Positions 1 to 10,000 of a stretch of DNA of 64,000 nt are shown piece after piece. Position numbers and translations under genes: made by a program. The DNA comes from an uncultured Bariatricus sp. (GTDB taxonomy: Bacteria; Bacillota; Clostridia; Lachnospirales; Lachnospiraceae), in the NCBI GenBank assembly GCA_934320645.1, contig CAKRFP010000004.1, positions 35,761 through 99,760 on the forward strand, written 5' to 3'. Position 1 is the stretch's first letter, and each line of letters starts with the position of its first letter. The notes under the pieces are model-generated. The model made no database searches, was not told the DNA's origin, and saw only the letters and a program-made list of their open reading frames with translations.

Positions 1-1
1 C

Positions 2-1309
2 CGGATTCACCAGATTGAAAAAGAGGTCGAACTGCAGCTTGATGAAAAACAGGAAAATGCAGTGATTGCAGCTGTGCGGAATGGAATCATGATCCTCACA
101 GGAGGTCCGGGAACCGGAAAGACGACAACGATCAATGCCATGATCGAATATTTTCACAGGGAAAATATGGAAATCATGCTGGCGGCACCAACCGGACGCG
201 CGGCAAAAAGAATGACAGAGGCAACCGGTTGGGAGGCGCAGACGATCCACCGGCTTCTGGAGGTCAATGGTAACCCGGAGGAAGAGGAGAACCCGAACCG
301 CAATGGATTTGCAAGAAATGCAGATAATCCACTGGAGACAGATGTGATCATTATCGATGAGATGTCAATGGTAGACCTGCCGCTGATGAATGCACTCCTT
401 ACAGCAGTCGTTCCGGGAACAAGACTGATCCTGGTAGGGGACTGCAACCAGCTTCCATCTGTTGGACCTGGAAGTATTTTAAAAGATCTGATTGCATCCG
501 AGTGTTTTCCGGTTGTTATGCTGACACGGATTTTCCGACAGGCACAGGAGAGCGATATCGTGGTAAATGCACATAAGATCAACCGGGGAGAACCGGTAGT
601 GCTGGATAATAAGAGCCGGGATTTCTTCTTCTTAAAAAGACAGGATCCGAATGTGATCATCAGTGTTTTGCTGACATTGATACAGAAAAAGCTTCCGAAG
701 TATGTTCAGGCAAAACCATATGATATCCAGGTACTCACCCCGATGCGAAAAGGACTTCTAGGGGTGGAACGGCTGAACAGCATTTTGCAGCAGTATTTAA
801 ATCCACCGGAGCCGGGCAAAGCGGAAAAAGAATATGGCGATCACAAATTCCGCGTGGGCGACAAAGTCATGCAGATTAAGAACAACTATCAGCTTGAATG
901 GGAGATTACGACCAAATACGGACTGACTGTGGATAAGGGAATGGGAATTTTCAATGGCGATATGGGAATTGTCACCGAGATTAATACATATACTGAAACA
1001 CTGGAAGTGGAGTATGATGAAAAAAGAAAGGTAAAATATCCGTTTGAATTGCTGGAAGAGCTGGAACTTGCCTATGCGATCACCATTCACAAATCGCAGG
1101 GAAGTGAATATCCAGCGGTTGTGATCCCTCTTCTGAGTGGTCCGAGACAGCTGTTTCACCGGAATCTTCTGTATACGGCGATCACAAGAGCCAGAAAATG
1201 CGTGACGATCGTTGGAAGTGATCAGACTTTCCAGGAGATGATCCGGAATACGAATGAGCATAACCGGAATACCAGTCTGGCGGAGCAAATCCGGGAATTT
1301 TGCGGATAG
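2..1309 (+). CDS. recD2: RecD2-type ATP-dependent DNA helicase, 3' part
   Basis: The gene is open from the left window edge (frame starting at base 2) and about 435 C-terminal residues are visible. It carries a Walker A motif GGPGTGKT (bases 101-124), a Walker B segment IIIDEMSMVD, the helicase motif TIHKSQGSE and the closing LLYTAITRA motif. This order is that of superfamily 1B helicases of the RecD/TraA family. The lead-in (QLDEKQENAV before GIMILTGG) resembles RecD2, which has a long N-terminal region with helix-hairpin-helix repeats; that part lies outside the window. RecD2 unwinds DNA 5' to 3' during repair and acts without RecBC. A GTG at 62 is only an internal codon. comF follows after 131 bases. 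Family call is firm; assignment to RecD2 rather than another RecD-like helicase rests on the Gram-positive context. Confidence 0.9.
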   Translation, partial: RIHQIEKEVELQLDEKQENAVIAAVRNGIMILTGGPGTGKTTTINAMIEYFHRENMEIMLAAPTGRAAKRMTEATGWEAQTIHRLLEVNGNPEEEENPNRNGFARNADNPLETDVIIIDEMSMVDLPLMNALLTAVVPGTRLILVGDCNQLPSVGPGSILKDLIASECFPVVMLTRIFRQAQESDIVVNAHKINRGEPVVLDNKSRDFFFLKRQDPNVIISVLLTLIQKKLPKYVQAKPYDIQVLTPMRKGLLGVERLNSILQQYLNPPEPGKAEKEYGDHKFRVGDKVMQIKNNYQLEWEITTKYGLTVDKGMGIFNGDMGIVTEINTYTETLEVEYDEKRKVKYPFELLEELELAYAITIHKSQGSEYPAVVIPLLSGPRQLFHRNLLYTAITRARKCVTIVGSDQTFQEMIRNTNEHNRNTSLAEQIREFCG

Positions 1310-1440
1310 TTTTGTTCTGCAGGCATTGAGCCAGCCAGTGCGTCTGCACGGATATCTGGCGACTGCGGCGAGGGAAAATTTTAAACTGCCTGCAGTGAGA
1401 TACTTGAATGAAAATGTAGAAGATCAAATCCGAAAAGTGG

Positions 1441-2181
1441 ATGAAAAAATTAAAAAGGATCAAGGAAACAGTATTAGAGCTTATTTATCCTGTAAAATGT
1501 CCTTTCTGTCGAAAAATTGTAAGTGCGGGAAAGAAAAGCGTTACAGCGCATAACGGAATCTGTAAAGAATGCCGTGAAAAGTACCCGTATATCGCTGAGC
1601 CGAGATGCATGTGCTGTGGAAAACCTCTGACAGATGTATCGGAGGAATATTGCTATGACTGTAGCAGACAGAAACACTTTTTCATTGATGGAAGGAGTCT
1701 ATGGGTGCATAAAGATGCAGTAGAAAGTACAGTTTATGCAATGAAATATCAGAACCGGAGAATCTATGGGCAGACGTTTGGAAAAGAAATGGCAGAGCAT
1801 TTTGCTTCCTATTTGTGGGAAAGAAAAATTACATTGCTTGTCCCGGTTCCATTGCATTCCGGGCGGAAAAGAAAGAGGGGATTTAATCAGGCGGAAATCG
1901 TTGCGAAGGTGTTGTCTGAGAATACAGGAATTCGCATGGATACGGGCGTTATCAGGCGGATTAAGGCAACCAGTCCGCAGAAAGAACTGGGGGACAAGGG
2001 GAGAAAGCTGAACATCAGAGGGGCATTTGCAGCACGAAAAAGTGTAAAAGGAGAAAAGATTGTTCTGATCGATGACATTTATACGACAGGAAGTACGTTA
2101 GATGAGGCGGCAAGAGTGCTGAAAAAAGCAGGAGCCGAAAATGTATACTTTTTGACGGTAAGTATTGGACAAGGAATATGA
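1441..2181 (+). CDS. comF: ComF family protein (amidophosphoribosyltransferase fold)
   Basis: 246 residues. The N-terminal part has paired cysteines typical of the ComF zinc-binding region: CPFC (residues 20-23), CKEC, CMCC and CYDC. The C-terminal half is a type I phosphoribosyltransferase domain whose PRPP-binding loop reads IDDIYTTGST, preceded by the VPVPLH and RGFNQAE motifs seen throughout this family. In naturally competent Gram-positive bacteria ComF is a cytoplasmic factor needed for uptake of single-stranded DNA, together with ComEC and ComEA, both of which are encoded near the other end of this window. In many gut Clostridia the gene is kept without proven competence. ATG start at 1441; the ribosome binding site is weak. 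The ComF family call is strong, the role in DNA uptake in this organism is inferred. Confidence 0.92.
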   Translation: MKKLKRIKETVLELIYPVKCPFCRKIVSAGKKSVTAHNGICKECREKYPYIAEPRCMCCGKPLTDVSEEYCYDCSRQKHFFIDGRSLWVHKDAVESTVYAMKYQNRRIYGQTFGKEMAEHFASYLWERKITLLVPVPLHSGRKRKRGFNQAEIVAKVLSENTGIRMDTGVIRRIKATSPQKELGDKGRKLNIRGAFAARKSVKGEKIVLIDDIYTTGSTLDEAARVLKKAGAENVYFLTVSIGQGI

Positions 2182-2194
2182 TATTTGTTATACT
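2166..2194 (+). promoter_or_regulatory. Predicted sigma-A promoter for the 2234-6251 gene run
   Basis: TGGACA (2166-2171) and TATACT (2189-2194) are separated by 17 bases. The -35 lies inside the 3' end of comF. The start codon of the next gene is 40 bases downstream, behind a GAGGTG ribosome binding site. Confidence 0.5.
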
Positions 2195-2233
2195 AAAAGT
2201 AATGCATATACGAAAAACGTATGAGGTGACAAA

Positions 2234-2629
2234 ATGTTAAATGAGAGCAAAGTTAAGCTGATGACAAGAATGGCGATGTACGAAAGCAAAGATGGAGAGG
2301 AAGATTTCAAGATCAGTTCCTATTATAAAAAAGATTACCGCAGCTTTCACACCATTGCTACAATTATATGGGTTACAATCGGCTATGCTGTTGCAGTTGG
2401 AATCGGAGTCGTTGCTTTTCTGGATGAACTTATGGCAAATCTGAATGTACGGTTTCTTTTGATGCTCGCGGCAGCTGTAATAATTGGATATCTGGTACTT
2501 GTTATTTTTTATGGAATCGTTGCTTCCCATTTTTACGGAACCAGACATGAAAAAGCAAGAAAGCGTGTGAAAAAATTCAATCACGATCTTACAAGACTGA
2601 ACAGAATGTATGAAAGGGAGAAACGATAA
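2234..2629 (+). CDS. Small membrane protein of unknown function
   Basis: 131 residues, ATG start with GAGGTG upstream. I do not recognise a family. The first 35 residues are charged and probably cytoplasmic, followed by two hydrophobic segments (about residues 40-65 and 73-98) and a strongly basic C-terminal tail rich in Lys and Arg. That pattern suggests a two-pass inner membrane protein with both ends inside. Its stop codon shares one base with the next start (TAATG), so it is translationally coupled to the multi-pass membrane protein that follows and should be made in step with it. Both lie directly upstream of cdaA, which makes a role around c-di-AMP synthesis or the cell envelope possible but unproven. 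Confidence 0.7.
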   Translation: MLNESKVKLMTRMAMYESKDGEEDFKISSYYKKDYRSFHTIATIIWVTIGYAVAVGIGVVAFLDELMANLNVRFLLMLAAAVIIGYLVLVIFYGIVASHFYGTRHEKARKRVKKFNHDLTRLNRMYEREKR

Positions 2630-3798
2630 TGAATGATCTGATAGTATGGAGAGATAAATTACAGGAATTATATGCGACGAAATCAATCTATATTGATAAA
2701 GCTGTACAGTTTGTTCTGGCGCTGGTTACATTTCTTATGATCAACCAGAATATCGGACTGATGAAAGCAGTTGCGACACCAGTCGTAGCGGTAGCACTGG
2801 CAGTGATCTGCACCTTCCTTCCACCAGTAGTAACGGCATATGTAGCGGCAGGACTTGTGATAGTGCATATGTTCAAGCTGTCTATGGGAGTGGCAGCGGC
2901 AGCGGCACTGATCTTTGTGGTAATGTTTATTTTTTATTGCAGATTTACACCAAAGAAGGCACTTCTTCTACTGATCACACCGGTGGCGTTCATGCTTCAT
3001 ATTCCATATGTCGTGCCGGTTGCCTGTGCACTTGTACTTGGACCGATCTCGGCAGTACCGGTTGTGTTCGGAACGATCATTTACTACATGATCGAATGTG
3101 TAAGAACTTCGGCAACAGCGATCACCAGCGCAGATGGGATTACCAGGCAGATTTCACTTTTTGTGAAGACAGTCTTCCAGGATAAGACACTGTGGATCAC
3201 CGCGATCGCATTTATCCTCTGTATTTTTGTTGTATACACGGTGCGACGACTTTCAGTTGACCATGCATGGAAGATTGCAGCGGCGTCCGGTGCAGTTGCA
3301 AATATTGTTGTGATCGTGATCGGCGATATTGCATTTGATATACATACTTCTTATAACATTCTGATCATTGGAAATATCGCAGCAGTTGTGATTGGATTTA
3401 TCATGGAGTTTTTCCTGTTTTCAGTGGATTACTCCAGAACCGAGTGCCTGCAGTTCGAGGATGACGAGTATTACTATTATGTAAAAGCTATTCCTAAGAT
3501 TTCAGTAACAGCACCGGAAAAGACGGTAAAGCATATTAACGAGAGAAAAGAAACAGGGGAAATTTTTGCGTCAGAGGATGGAAGAAAAACGGAGATGAAA
3601 AAGAGTCCGGTATCAAAACCGGAAGAAGTATGCAAGAAAAAGCCGGCTTCACAGGTAAAGCGTCCGAAGAGTCCGGCAGTTCAGAAGCCGACAAGGGTTG
3701 GCGGCAATACGGATGAGATTCTTCTCGCACAGAGCCTGAAAGAGGAACTGGATATTCAGAGTATTGTTGAAAATGAACTGAATAGTGATAACAAATAG
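2629..3798 (+). CDS. Multi-pass membrane protein with long basic cytoplasmic tail, unknown function
   Basis: 389 residues. Roughly the first 265 residues are a series of hydrophobic segments (about eight to ten passes), rich in Ala, Val and Ile. After the last pass comes a tail of about 120 residues rich in Lys, Pro, Glu and Ser that ends in an acidic stretch (SLKEELDIQSIVENELN). No transporter signature or catalytic motif is evident, so I give no function. It begins on the last base of the preceding gene's stop codon and ends 54 bases before cdaA, so the two membrane proteins and cdaA-cdaR probably share a transcript. A regulator or partner of CdaA is one reasonable idea; an envelope biogenesis protein is another. 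Confidence 0.75.
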   Translation: MNDLIVWRDKLQELYATKSIYIDKAVQFVLALVTFLMINQNIGLMKAVATPVVAVALAVICTFLPPVVTAYVAAGLVIVHMFKLSMGVAAAAALIFVVMFIFYCRFTPKKALLLLITPVAFMLHIPYVVPVACALVLGPISAVPVVFGTIIYYMIECVRTSATAITSADGITRQISLFVKTVFQDKTLWITAIAFILCIFVVYTVRRLSVDHAWKIAAASGAVANIVVIVIGDIAFDIHTSYNILIIGNIAAVVIGFIMEFFLFSVDYSRTECLQFEDDEYYYYVKAIPKISVTAPEKTVKHINERKETGEIFASEDGRKTEMKKSPVSKPEEVCKKKPASQVKRPKSPAVQKPTRVGGNTDEILLAQSLKEELDIQSIVENELNSDNK

Positions 3799-3852
3799 GG
3801 AAATATTATATGAAACAGGGGTATAAATAACGGATAGAAAGGGGGTACACTG

Positions 3853-4740
3853 TTGAATTCGGTTTTAACACAGTTTTTAAAAAGATTTGTTTCAGAATCG
3901 TGGTACTTCCCACAGATCCGGGTAGTAGACATTGTGGAGATACTGATTATTGCATTCTTGTTCTACCAGATCATTCTCTGGATCAAGAATACAAAAGCCT
4001 GGATGCTGCTGAGGGGAATTCTGGTGCTTGCGGCATTTATTCTGGTAGCAGCGATTTTTAAAATGTATACGATTTTGTGGATCGCACAGAATTCGCTGCC
4101 GGTTTTGGCAACAGCAGTAGTCATCATTTTCCAGCCTGAGCTGAGAAGAGCATTGGAGAAACTGGGGGAGAAACAGTTTGTTCCGAATGTGGTATCACTT
4201 GACAAAAGAGGAAAAGAGAATGTGCGTTTCAGTCAGAAAACGATCGATGGTATTGTAGAAGCATCTTTTGCAATGGGAGCGGTAAAAACCGGCGCACTTA
4301 TTGTAGTAGAACAGGCAATCATGCTGACCGAATATGAAAGCACCGGAATCGCACTGGACTGTATCGTATCACCGCAGGTGCTGATCAATATATTTGAACA
4401 TAATACACCGCTTCATGACGGAGCGATTATTGTGCGTGGGGACAGAATCGTATCTGCAACCTGTTACCTTCCACTGTCAGACAACATGGGGATCAGTAAA
4501 GAACTGGGAACCAGACACCGTGCTGCGGTTGGAATGAGTGAGGTTAGTGATGCGCTGATCGTTACAGTATCAGAGGAAACCGGTTATGTATCTGTAGCAA
4601 TGGGCGGACAGCTTGTGCGCAATGTTACACCAGAATATCTGAAACAGCGTCTGGAATCTATCAGCAAGAAGAACGCGGAGATCGGACGCCTGAAAAAAAT
4701 ATGGAAAGGATGGAGATCGCATGGAAAAGGCGTTGACTAA
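3853..4740 (+). CDS. cdaA: Diadenylate cyclase CdaA
   Basis: 295 residues. Makes cyclic di-AMP from two ATP at the membrane. Three hydrophobic segments occupy about residues 20-75, followed by a DAC (DisA_N) domain. Both hallmark motifs are present: DGA in LHDGAIIV (Asp about residue 189) and RHR in GTRHRAAVG (about residue 221). The start is a TTG at 3853, chosen because GAAAGGGGG lies about 7 bases upstream and no ATG fits; family length agrees. The last 20 bases overlap cdaR. In most Firmicutes the order is cdaA-cdaR-glmM; here the third position is an HPr gene. c-di-AMP governs potassium and osmolyte balance and wall homeostasis. Confidence 0.95.
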   Translation: MNSVLTQFLKRFVSESWYFPQIRVVDIVEILIIAFLFYQIILWIKNTKAWMLLRGILVLAAFILVAAIFKMYTILWIAQNSLPVLATAVVIIFQPELRRALEKLGEKQFVPNVVSLDKRGKENVRFSQKTIDGIVEASFAMGAVKTGALIVVEQAIMLTEYESTGIALDCIVSPQVLINIFEHNTPLHDGAIIVRGDRIVSATCYLPLSDNMGISKELGTRHRAAVGMSEVSDALIVTVSEETGYVSVAMGGQLVRNVTPEYLKQRLESISKKNAEIGRLKKIWKGWRSHGKGVD

Positions 4741-5998
4741 AAACTGGGGTCTTAAACTGATGGCGCTTGTATTCTCTGTCCTTCTGTGGACAATTGTTAT
4801 GAATATGGAAGATCCGATAGATGAACGTACATTTTCCGGAATCCAGGTTACAGTCACACATCCGGAAATTGTAACAAATCCGGGAAATACATACCAGATT
4901 CTGGATGACAGTAAAACAGTAACGGTAACAGTGAAAGCAAAGCGTTCTATTTTGAACAAGATCAAGACAGATGATATTAAAGCGACAGCAGATATGAAAA
5001 ATCTGGATGTCAGAACAAGATCGCTGATTCCGATTGATGTATCGATCCCTTCCTATTCCGGAAGATACGAGGCAACTGCCAATCCGAACAATCTGCGTGT
5101 CAGCATAGAGCTTGGAAAGTCGGAAACATTCCCGATCACTGCGACCAGTTCCGGAACACCACGAGATGGATATCAGGTGGGAGAGTTGAAACCAAATCCA
5201 GAGAAGATTAAGATCAGTGGACCAGAATCAGTGATTGATTCAATTGATAAAGTTGTAGCATTGGTTGATGTGTCGGGACAGTCAAAGGATGAAGAAAAAG
5301 AAGCAGAACTGATTCTTTATGATAATAATGGAAAAATTATTGATTCTACACAGATTGAAAATAATCTGGGAGATGAAGGACTGAAAGTTAAGATTTCCAT
5401 GCTTCAGACAAAGAGTATTCCAGTAGAATTTGATACTTCGATGATCGGAACTGCAAGCGGATATCATTTCAGCGGAATTACCATTCAGCCGGAAAGCATC
5501 CAGATCGTAGGCACAGAAGAACAGCTTGCAACAGTAGATTCTATTGAAATTCCTGCAGAAGAGCTGGCAGAATCTGATCTTGACCAGACGACGGAGAAAA
5601 CAGTTGACATTGCCAGCTATCTTCCATACTGGGCGAAGACAGATCAGGACAGTGCAGGAGGGGTCCCAATTGTTGTGAAAATCCAGGTGGAAAAGTTTGG
5701 AACAAAAACTGTAGAATTTCCATATAATTCTATTGCACTGTTAAATGCACCGAAAGATTATCAGGTGACATATGGAGAGCAGGGCAATCTGGAAATTGTT
5801 GTGCGTGGTTCAAAAGAAGATCTGGACAGTTTTACACTTGAAAAAGGAAGTGTATCGATCAATTTGAATGATTGTAAGTCGGAAGGCACATATAATGTTC
5901 CAATTCAAGTTACACTGCCTGATGGAATCGAACTGGAAGATACGATCAATGTACAGATCACATTGACAAAGAGCGATGGAGGAGAAAATGGTCAGTAA
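4721..5998 (+). CDS. cdaR: CdaA regulatory protein CdaR (YbbR-domain protein)
   Basis: 425 residues. One N-terminal transmembrane helix (about residues 8-27, LKLMALVFSVLLWTIVMNM) is followed by an extracytoplasmic part that I read as four YbbR repeats of about 80-90 residues, recognisable by the recurring pattern of a short beta-rich unit around a P(E/D)xIxIxG motif (for example PEKIKISG and PESIQIVG). CdaR binds CdaA and modulates its activity. The ATG at 4721 overlaps the end of cdaA by 20 bases, and the end of this gene overlaps the HPr gene by 11 bases, so the three are tightly coupled. Confidence 0.92.
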   Translation: MEKALTKNWGLKLMALVFSVLLWTIVMNMEDPIDERTFSGIQVTVTHPEIVTNPGNTYQILDDSKTVTVTVKAKRSILNKIKTDDIKATADMKNLDVRTRSLIPIDVSIPSYSGRYEATANPNNLRVSIELGKSETFPITATSSGTPRDGYQVGELKPNPEKIKISGPESVIDSIDKVVALVDVSGQSKDEEKEAELILYDNNGKIIDSTQIENNLGDEGLKVKISMLQTKSIPVEFDTSMIGTASGYHFSGITIQPESIQIVGTEEQLATVDSIEIPAEELAESDLDQTTEKTVDIASYLPYWAKTDQDSAGGVPIVVKIQVEKFGTKTVEFPYNSIALLNAPKDYQVTYGEQGNLEIVVRGSKEDLDSFTLEKGSVSINLNDCKSEGTYNVPIQVTLPDGIELEDTINVQITLTKSDGGENGQ

Positions 5999-6251
5999 AA
6001 AGGTAACGATCAAGAATCCGACAGGATTACATCTCAGACCGGCAGGACTTTTCTGCAAGACGGCACTGGAGTATGAAAGTAAGATTACTTTTCATTACCG
6101 GGATGCAGAAGGAAATGCGAAAAGTGTGCTGAGTGTGCTCGGAGCGTGCATCAAATCCGGTGATACAATTGATATCGTGTGTGAAGGAAAAGATGAAGAA
6201 AAAGCACTTGGAGCCATGATAGAGCTGGTGGAGAGTGGGATTGGGGAATAG
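5988..6251 (+). CDS. HPr family phosphocarrier protein
   Basis: 87 residues when started at the ATG at 5988, which sits 5 bases after GGAGG (5978-5982). An in-frame ATG at 5976 also exists, but with the 5988 start the active-site histidine falls exactly at residue 15 (TGLHLRPAG) and the regulatory serine exactly at residue 46 (AKSVLSVL), the canonical HPr numbering, so I choose 5988. HPr takes phosphate from enzyme I on His15 and passes it to PTS enzymes II; in Gram-positives HPr kinase phosphorylates Ser46 for carbon catabolite control. The residue after the active His is Leu instead of the common Ala. It replaces glmM as the third gene after cdaA-cdaR. Whether it is the main PTS HPr or a paralogue cannot be told from this window. 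Confidence 0.9.
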   Translation: MVSKKVTIKNPTGLHLRPAGLFCKTALEYESKITFHYRDAEGNAKSVLSVLGACIKSGDTIDIVCEGKDEEKALGAMIELVESGIGE

Positions 6252-6305
6252 AAGATATCATAGAAAAGAAAGTTTTCTTAAAAAAGTAAATAGTCAATAA
6301 TCAGG

Positions 6306-6345
6306 AAGGCAAGATCATGAAAAAGTCGTGAATCTTGCCTTTTTG
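6306..6345 (+). terminator. Intrinsic terminator after the HPr gene
   Basis: AAGGCAAGAT (6306-6315) pairs with ATCTTGCCTT (6332-6341), extended inward by CATGA/TCGTG with one bulged base, and ends in a T run. It closes the cdaA-cdaR-HPr unit. Confidence 0.85.
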
Positions 6346-6382
6346 CAAAAAAATTCTTTTTTGTGATATTTGGAGTTGAAAA

Positions 6383-6411
6383 TAGACAAAAATTGTGAAC
6401 TATTGTATAAT
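6383..6411 (+). promoter_or_regulatory. Predicted sigma-A promoter for the GerMN lipoprotein and wall hydrolase
   Basis: TAGACA (6383-6388), 17 bases, TATAAT (6406-6411), 28 bases before the ATG at 6439. Confidence 0.55.
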
Positions 6412-6438
6412 ATATAAGATTACGGAAGGAGGTGTGAG

Positions 6439-7041
6439 ATGAAGAAAATATTGGTATTTGTAATGGCATTGAGTCTCAGTACCATGTTCTCCGGGTGTAA
6501 CAATACGGATACTTCAAAAGATGCAAGCAGTACCGTGCAGGAAAGCCAGAAAGAGGAGAAAAAAGATACCAGTCAGGAAAAGACAGAAAAGACACAGGAC
6601 AAAACAGAAAAAAAGGATGAGCAACCGGTGGAAGCTGATAAAAAAGAAGACAGCGGAGATCATGAAGCTCAGGATCAGATTCTGAAAATATATTATATAT
6701 CCGACAGTGAAGAAATCGAATGTACAGAGATCAGAACGAATTTGCTTCAGGCAACAGATATTTGGAGTGCATTAATGGGAGAAGGCATTTTAAACAGTGA
6801 ATGTAAGATGAACAGCTGTACTGTTGATCAGGAGCAGAAGACGATAGATCTGGATGTAGATTCCGGAACTGGTTCTTATATCAGAAGTATGGGGACGACA
6901 GGAGAGGAACAGATACTTACATGTATCACAAGGTCTTTCCTGAAAACATACGAATGTGAACGCCTTAAAATTACTGAAAATGGACAGCCGTTAGAGACTG
7001 GTCATACAGTAATAAAAGGATACATGACAGCAGATGAGTAA
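6439..7041 (+). CDS. GerMN-domain lipoprotein
   Basis: 200 residues. The N-terminus is a lipoprotein signal with lipobox FSGC (lipidated Cys20). Residues 25-80 form a low-complexity Lys/Glu/Asp linker. The C-terminal 120 residues resemble a single GerMN (sporulation/germination) domain: an opening beta strand ILKIYYISD, a helix with DIWSALMGEG, then KTIDLDVDSG and a helix after EEQILTCITRSFLKTY. GerMN domains are found in spore GerM and in LpqB-type lipoproteins. AAGGAGGTG precedes the ATG. It lies 17 bases upstream of the large wall hydrolase and probably shares its transcript, which points to an envelope role. The domain assignment is by pattern and moderately sure. Confidence 0.75.
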   Translation: MKKILVFVMALSLSTMFSGCNNTDTSKDASSTVQESQKEEKKDTSQEKTEKTQDKTEKKDEQPVEADKKEDSGDHEAQDQILKIYYISDSEEIECTEIRTNLLQATDIWSALMGEGILNSECKMNSCTVDQEQKTIDLDVDSGTGSYIRSMGTTGEEQILTCITRSFLKTYECERLKITENGQPLETGHTVIKGYMTADE

Positions 7042-7058
7042 GAGAAGAGGAGTATATA

Positions 7059-10000
7059 ATGAAGAACTGGTTGAAAAAATGCAGTGTGGCATTGCTGGTC
7101 TTTTCAATGATTGGTACGACGATGCCGGTTTATGCGGCAGACGCAGGAACTGCAGAAGAACAAACGACAGAATATGAACAGACAGAAGAAAATGCAGCCA
7201 AGTCAGATGTGGAAGAATCACGGGGAGAAGAGCAGATTTCGGATGCAGAAGAATCGGTCAGTGAGAGCAATGAGGGGGAAGAAGAACAGGAAGAAACAGA
7301 GCAGGAAGTTCAGACTGAAGAAAACAGTATGAACTATGTCTATGTGGAAAGCCCATATCTGGAGACTCCAGATACACAGAGAGTTGCTGTATCGTGGGGG
7401 GATGGAAGCGAAAACATAGAACAAATGCTGCTTCATGTTCAGAAAGATGACGGTTCACAAGATGAATGGACAGTCAGCAGATCAGAAGGAAAGCTTTATC
7501 TGTTTGAAAAAGTTTATGAAGATGAACAGCAGAGTGGAACTTACGAAGTTACATCAATCAGTGTTACCGAAGATGGTGAGACCACAGATTATACACTTAA
7601 AGATCTGGGAATGGAAGCAAAATTCGGTGTGAATCAGGAATATGATGGAATTGATGAACTTCGTCCTCTTGATGAAAGCACAGATGAAGATGCGGTTGAC
7701 GTGTCAGTTGCGAAAATCAATGGTGATGGCACGATGGAAGAACAGGACAGTATTGTTGATGCGCTTCAATCTGCTGCGGAGGATGTGCTTGCATCTACAC
7801 CGGCGACAATGTCTGCTGACGACGGAATCTCAACGTATAGTGATACCGGACGATCTGGGAAGATTGTTGTAGCATTGGATCCTGGACATGATAACAGAGA
7901 TGCAGGAGCTAGTGCGAATGGTCTTAAAGAAGAAGTTCTTACTCTTAAAATTGCAAATTATTGTAAAGAAGAACTTCTGAAATATTCTGGTGTGGAAGTG
8001 TATATGACGAGAACGACTTCAACTTGTCCATATCCGTCAGAAACACCAGCAGGAGGTTGCATTACTGCAAGAGCGAATGCAGCAGCAAAAGCAGGAGCAA
8101 AGATTTTTGTCAGTTTTCATCTGAATGCAGCGGCAACAACAGCAGCAAATGGAGCGGAAGTTATTTATCCAAATGGAAACTGGAAACCAGAGGTAGGTGC
8201 ACAAGGTGAACAACTCGCAAAGCAGATTCTGAGCGAGTTAACTGCACTTGGTCTTACAAGCAGAGGAATCTACTGTAAGACAGGAACAGATCCGGAGTAC
8301 AAATATGATGATGGATCTCTTGAAGACTGGTTTACCGTGCAGGTTGCAAATAAGAGAAATGGAATTCCGGGAATCATTGTTGAACATGCTTTCATTACAA
8401 ATACAGGTGATGTAAATAAATTTTTGAACAGTGAAGCCGGATTGAAAAAGCTTGGTGTTGCAGATGCAACTGGGATTGCAAAATACCTTGGGCTTTCGAA
8501 AACAGGTGCCCGGGCGACAATTCAGGAAGGCACATATGTAATAGGAAGTGCACTTGATAGCAATAAAGTAATGTCGATTCAGAACGATGGATTTGCGGAT
8601 CAGGCAGCAGCGGTGCTGTATGATAAGAAAGATACATCCGGACAGAGATTCGAAATCAGAAGCGCAGGGAATGGATATTATACAATTACTGCAGAACATT
8701 CGGGAAAAGTGTTGGATGTAGCAGGGGCATCAACAGCGTCTGGAGCAACTGTGCAGCAATATGCGTATAATGGAAGTAATGCACAGCTGTGGTATTTTGT
8801 AGATGCAGGAAATGGATATTATAATATTTATTCGGCATTAGGCAATTGTCTGGATGTGTGGAGCGCAGGAACAGCGAATGGAACAAAGATTGATTGCTAT
8901 GAATATAATGGAACCAATGCGCAGAAATGGAAGCTTACAAAGTCTGAAGTGAGGACGTTTGTGGATGGTACATATTCTATTACGAATCCGTCGACGAGTA
9001 GAGTACTGAGTGTGAATGGAAGTTCTGCGGCAGATTCTGCAAATGTATATGTTGCTGCAAACCAAAGCCTGTCATCGCAGCGGTATGAGCTGACATATAT
9101 CGGAAATGGATATTATAAAATTATTGCAGAGCATTCGGGCAAATCTTTAGATGTAGATAACGCAAGTAATAAAAGTGGAGCAAATCTGAAACAGTATACC
9201 TATAGTGGAAATAATGCACAGCTATGGAAATTTGTAAAACTATCAGATGGAAGTTACTATATCCGTTCAAAGTTAGGAACTGTAGTTGGAGTTGAAACTT
9301 ATTCGACAAATGTAAATATGCAGATTGCAAATCAGTCAACAGCACAGCAGTGGAAAGTGTCTAAAACAGAAAATAAGCCAGTAAAAGACGGAAAATATGT
9401 TATAGCAAGTGCATCCTCAACACAATTTACCGCAACGGAAAGCAATGGAAATATACAGCTTGGAGCATTTTCAGGAAGTACAAAACAAAAATATGAAGTC
9501 AGTTATGTAAGTAATGGCTATTATAAAATTATTGAAGAAGATACAGGAAAAGTATTAGATATTGATAATGGAAGTGCTAAGGCTGGGACAAATTTGCAGA
9601 CATATAATTGGAATGGTTCGGATGCACAGCTGTGGAAATTTGTAAATGCAGGGAACGGAAGTTATTATATTCGTTCAAAATTAGGAACGGTAATTGATGT
9701 TGCGAATGGTACAATTACGTCAGGAACTAATATTCAAATGTTTGGTGCGAATTATACAAATGCGCAGAAGTGGACTCTCGATTCAAAGAGGGCATCTGAA
9801 GATGAAAAACCTATAAAAGATGGTGTTTATTCATTAAAAAATGTTTCCGATAAGAACCAAGTATTAGATGTTCAAAATGAAAGTATGTCAAGTGGTGCAA
9901 ATGCACAGATATATATCAATAAAGGTTTATCTGGACAAAGGTTTAGAGTTGATTATGTGGCAAATGGATATTATAAAATACTTTCAGATTTGTCAGGAAA

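Noticed and set aside
1254..1553. 99-codon frame across the helicase-comF junction
   Set aside because: It overlaps both genes in another frame, lacks a ribosome binding site and has no recognisable domain.
6252..6438. c-di-AMP (ydaO-type) riboswitch upstream of the GerMN lipoprotein and wall hydrolase
   Set aside because: Such riboswitches often precede wall hydrolase genes, but the interval holds the HPr terminator and then a promoter only about 28 bases before the gene, leaving no room for the aptamer.
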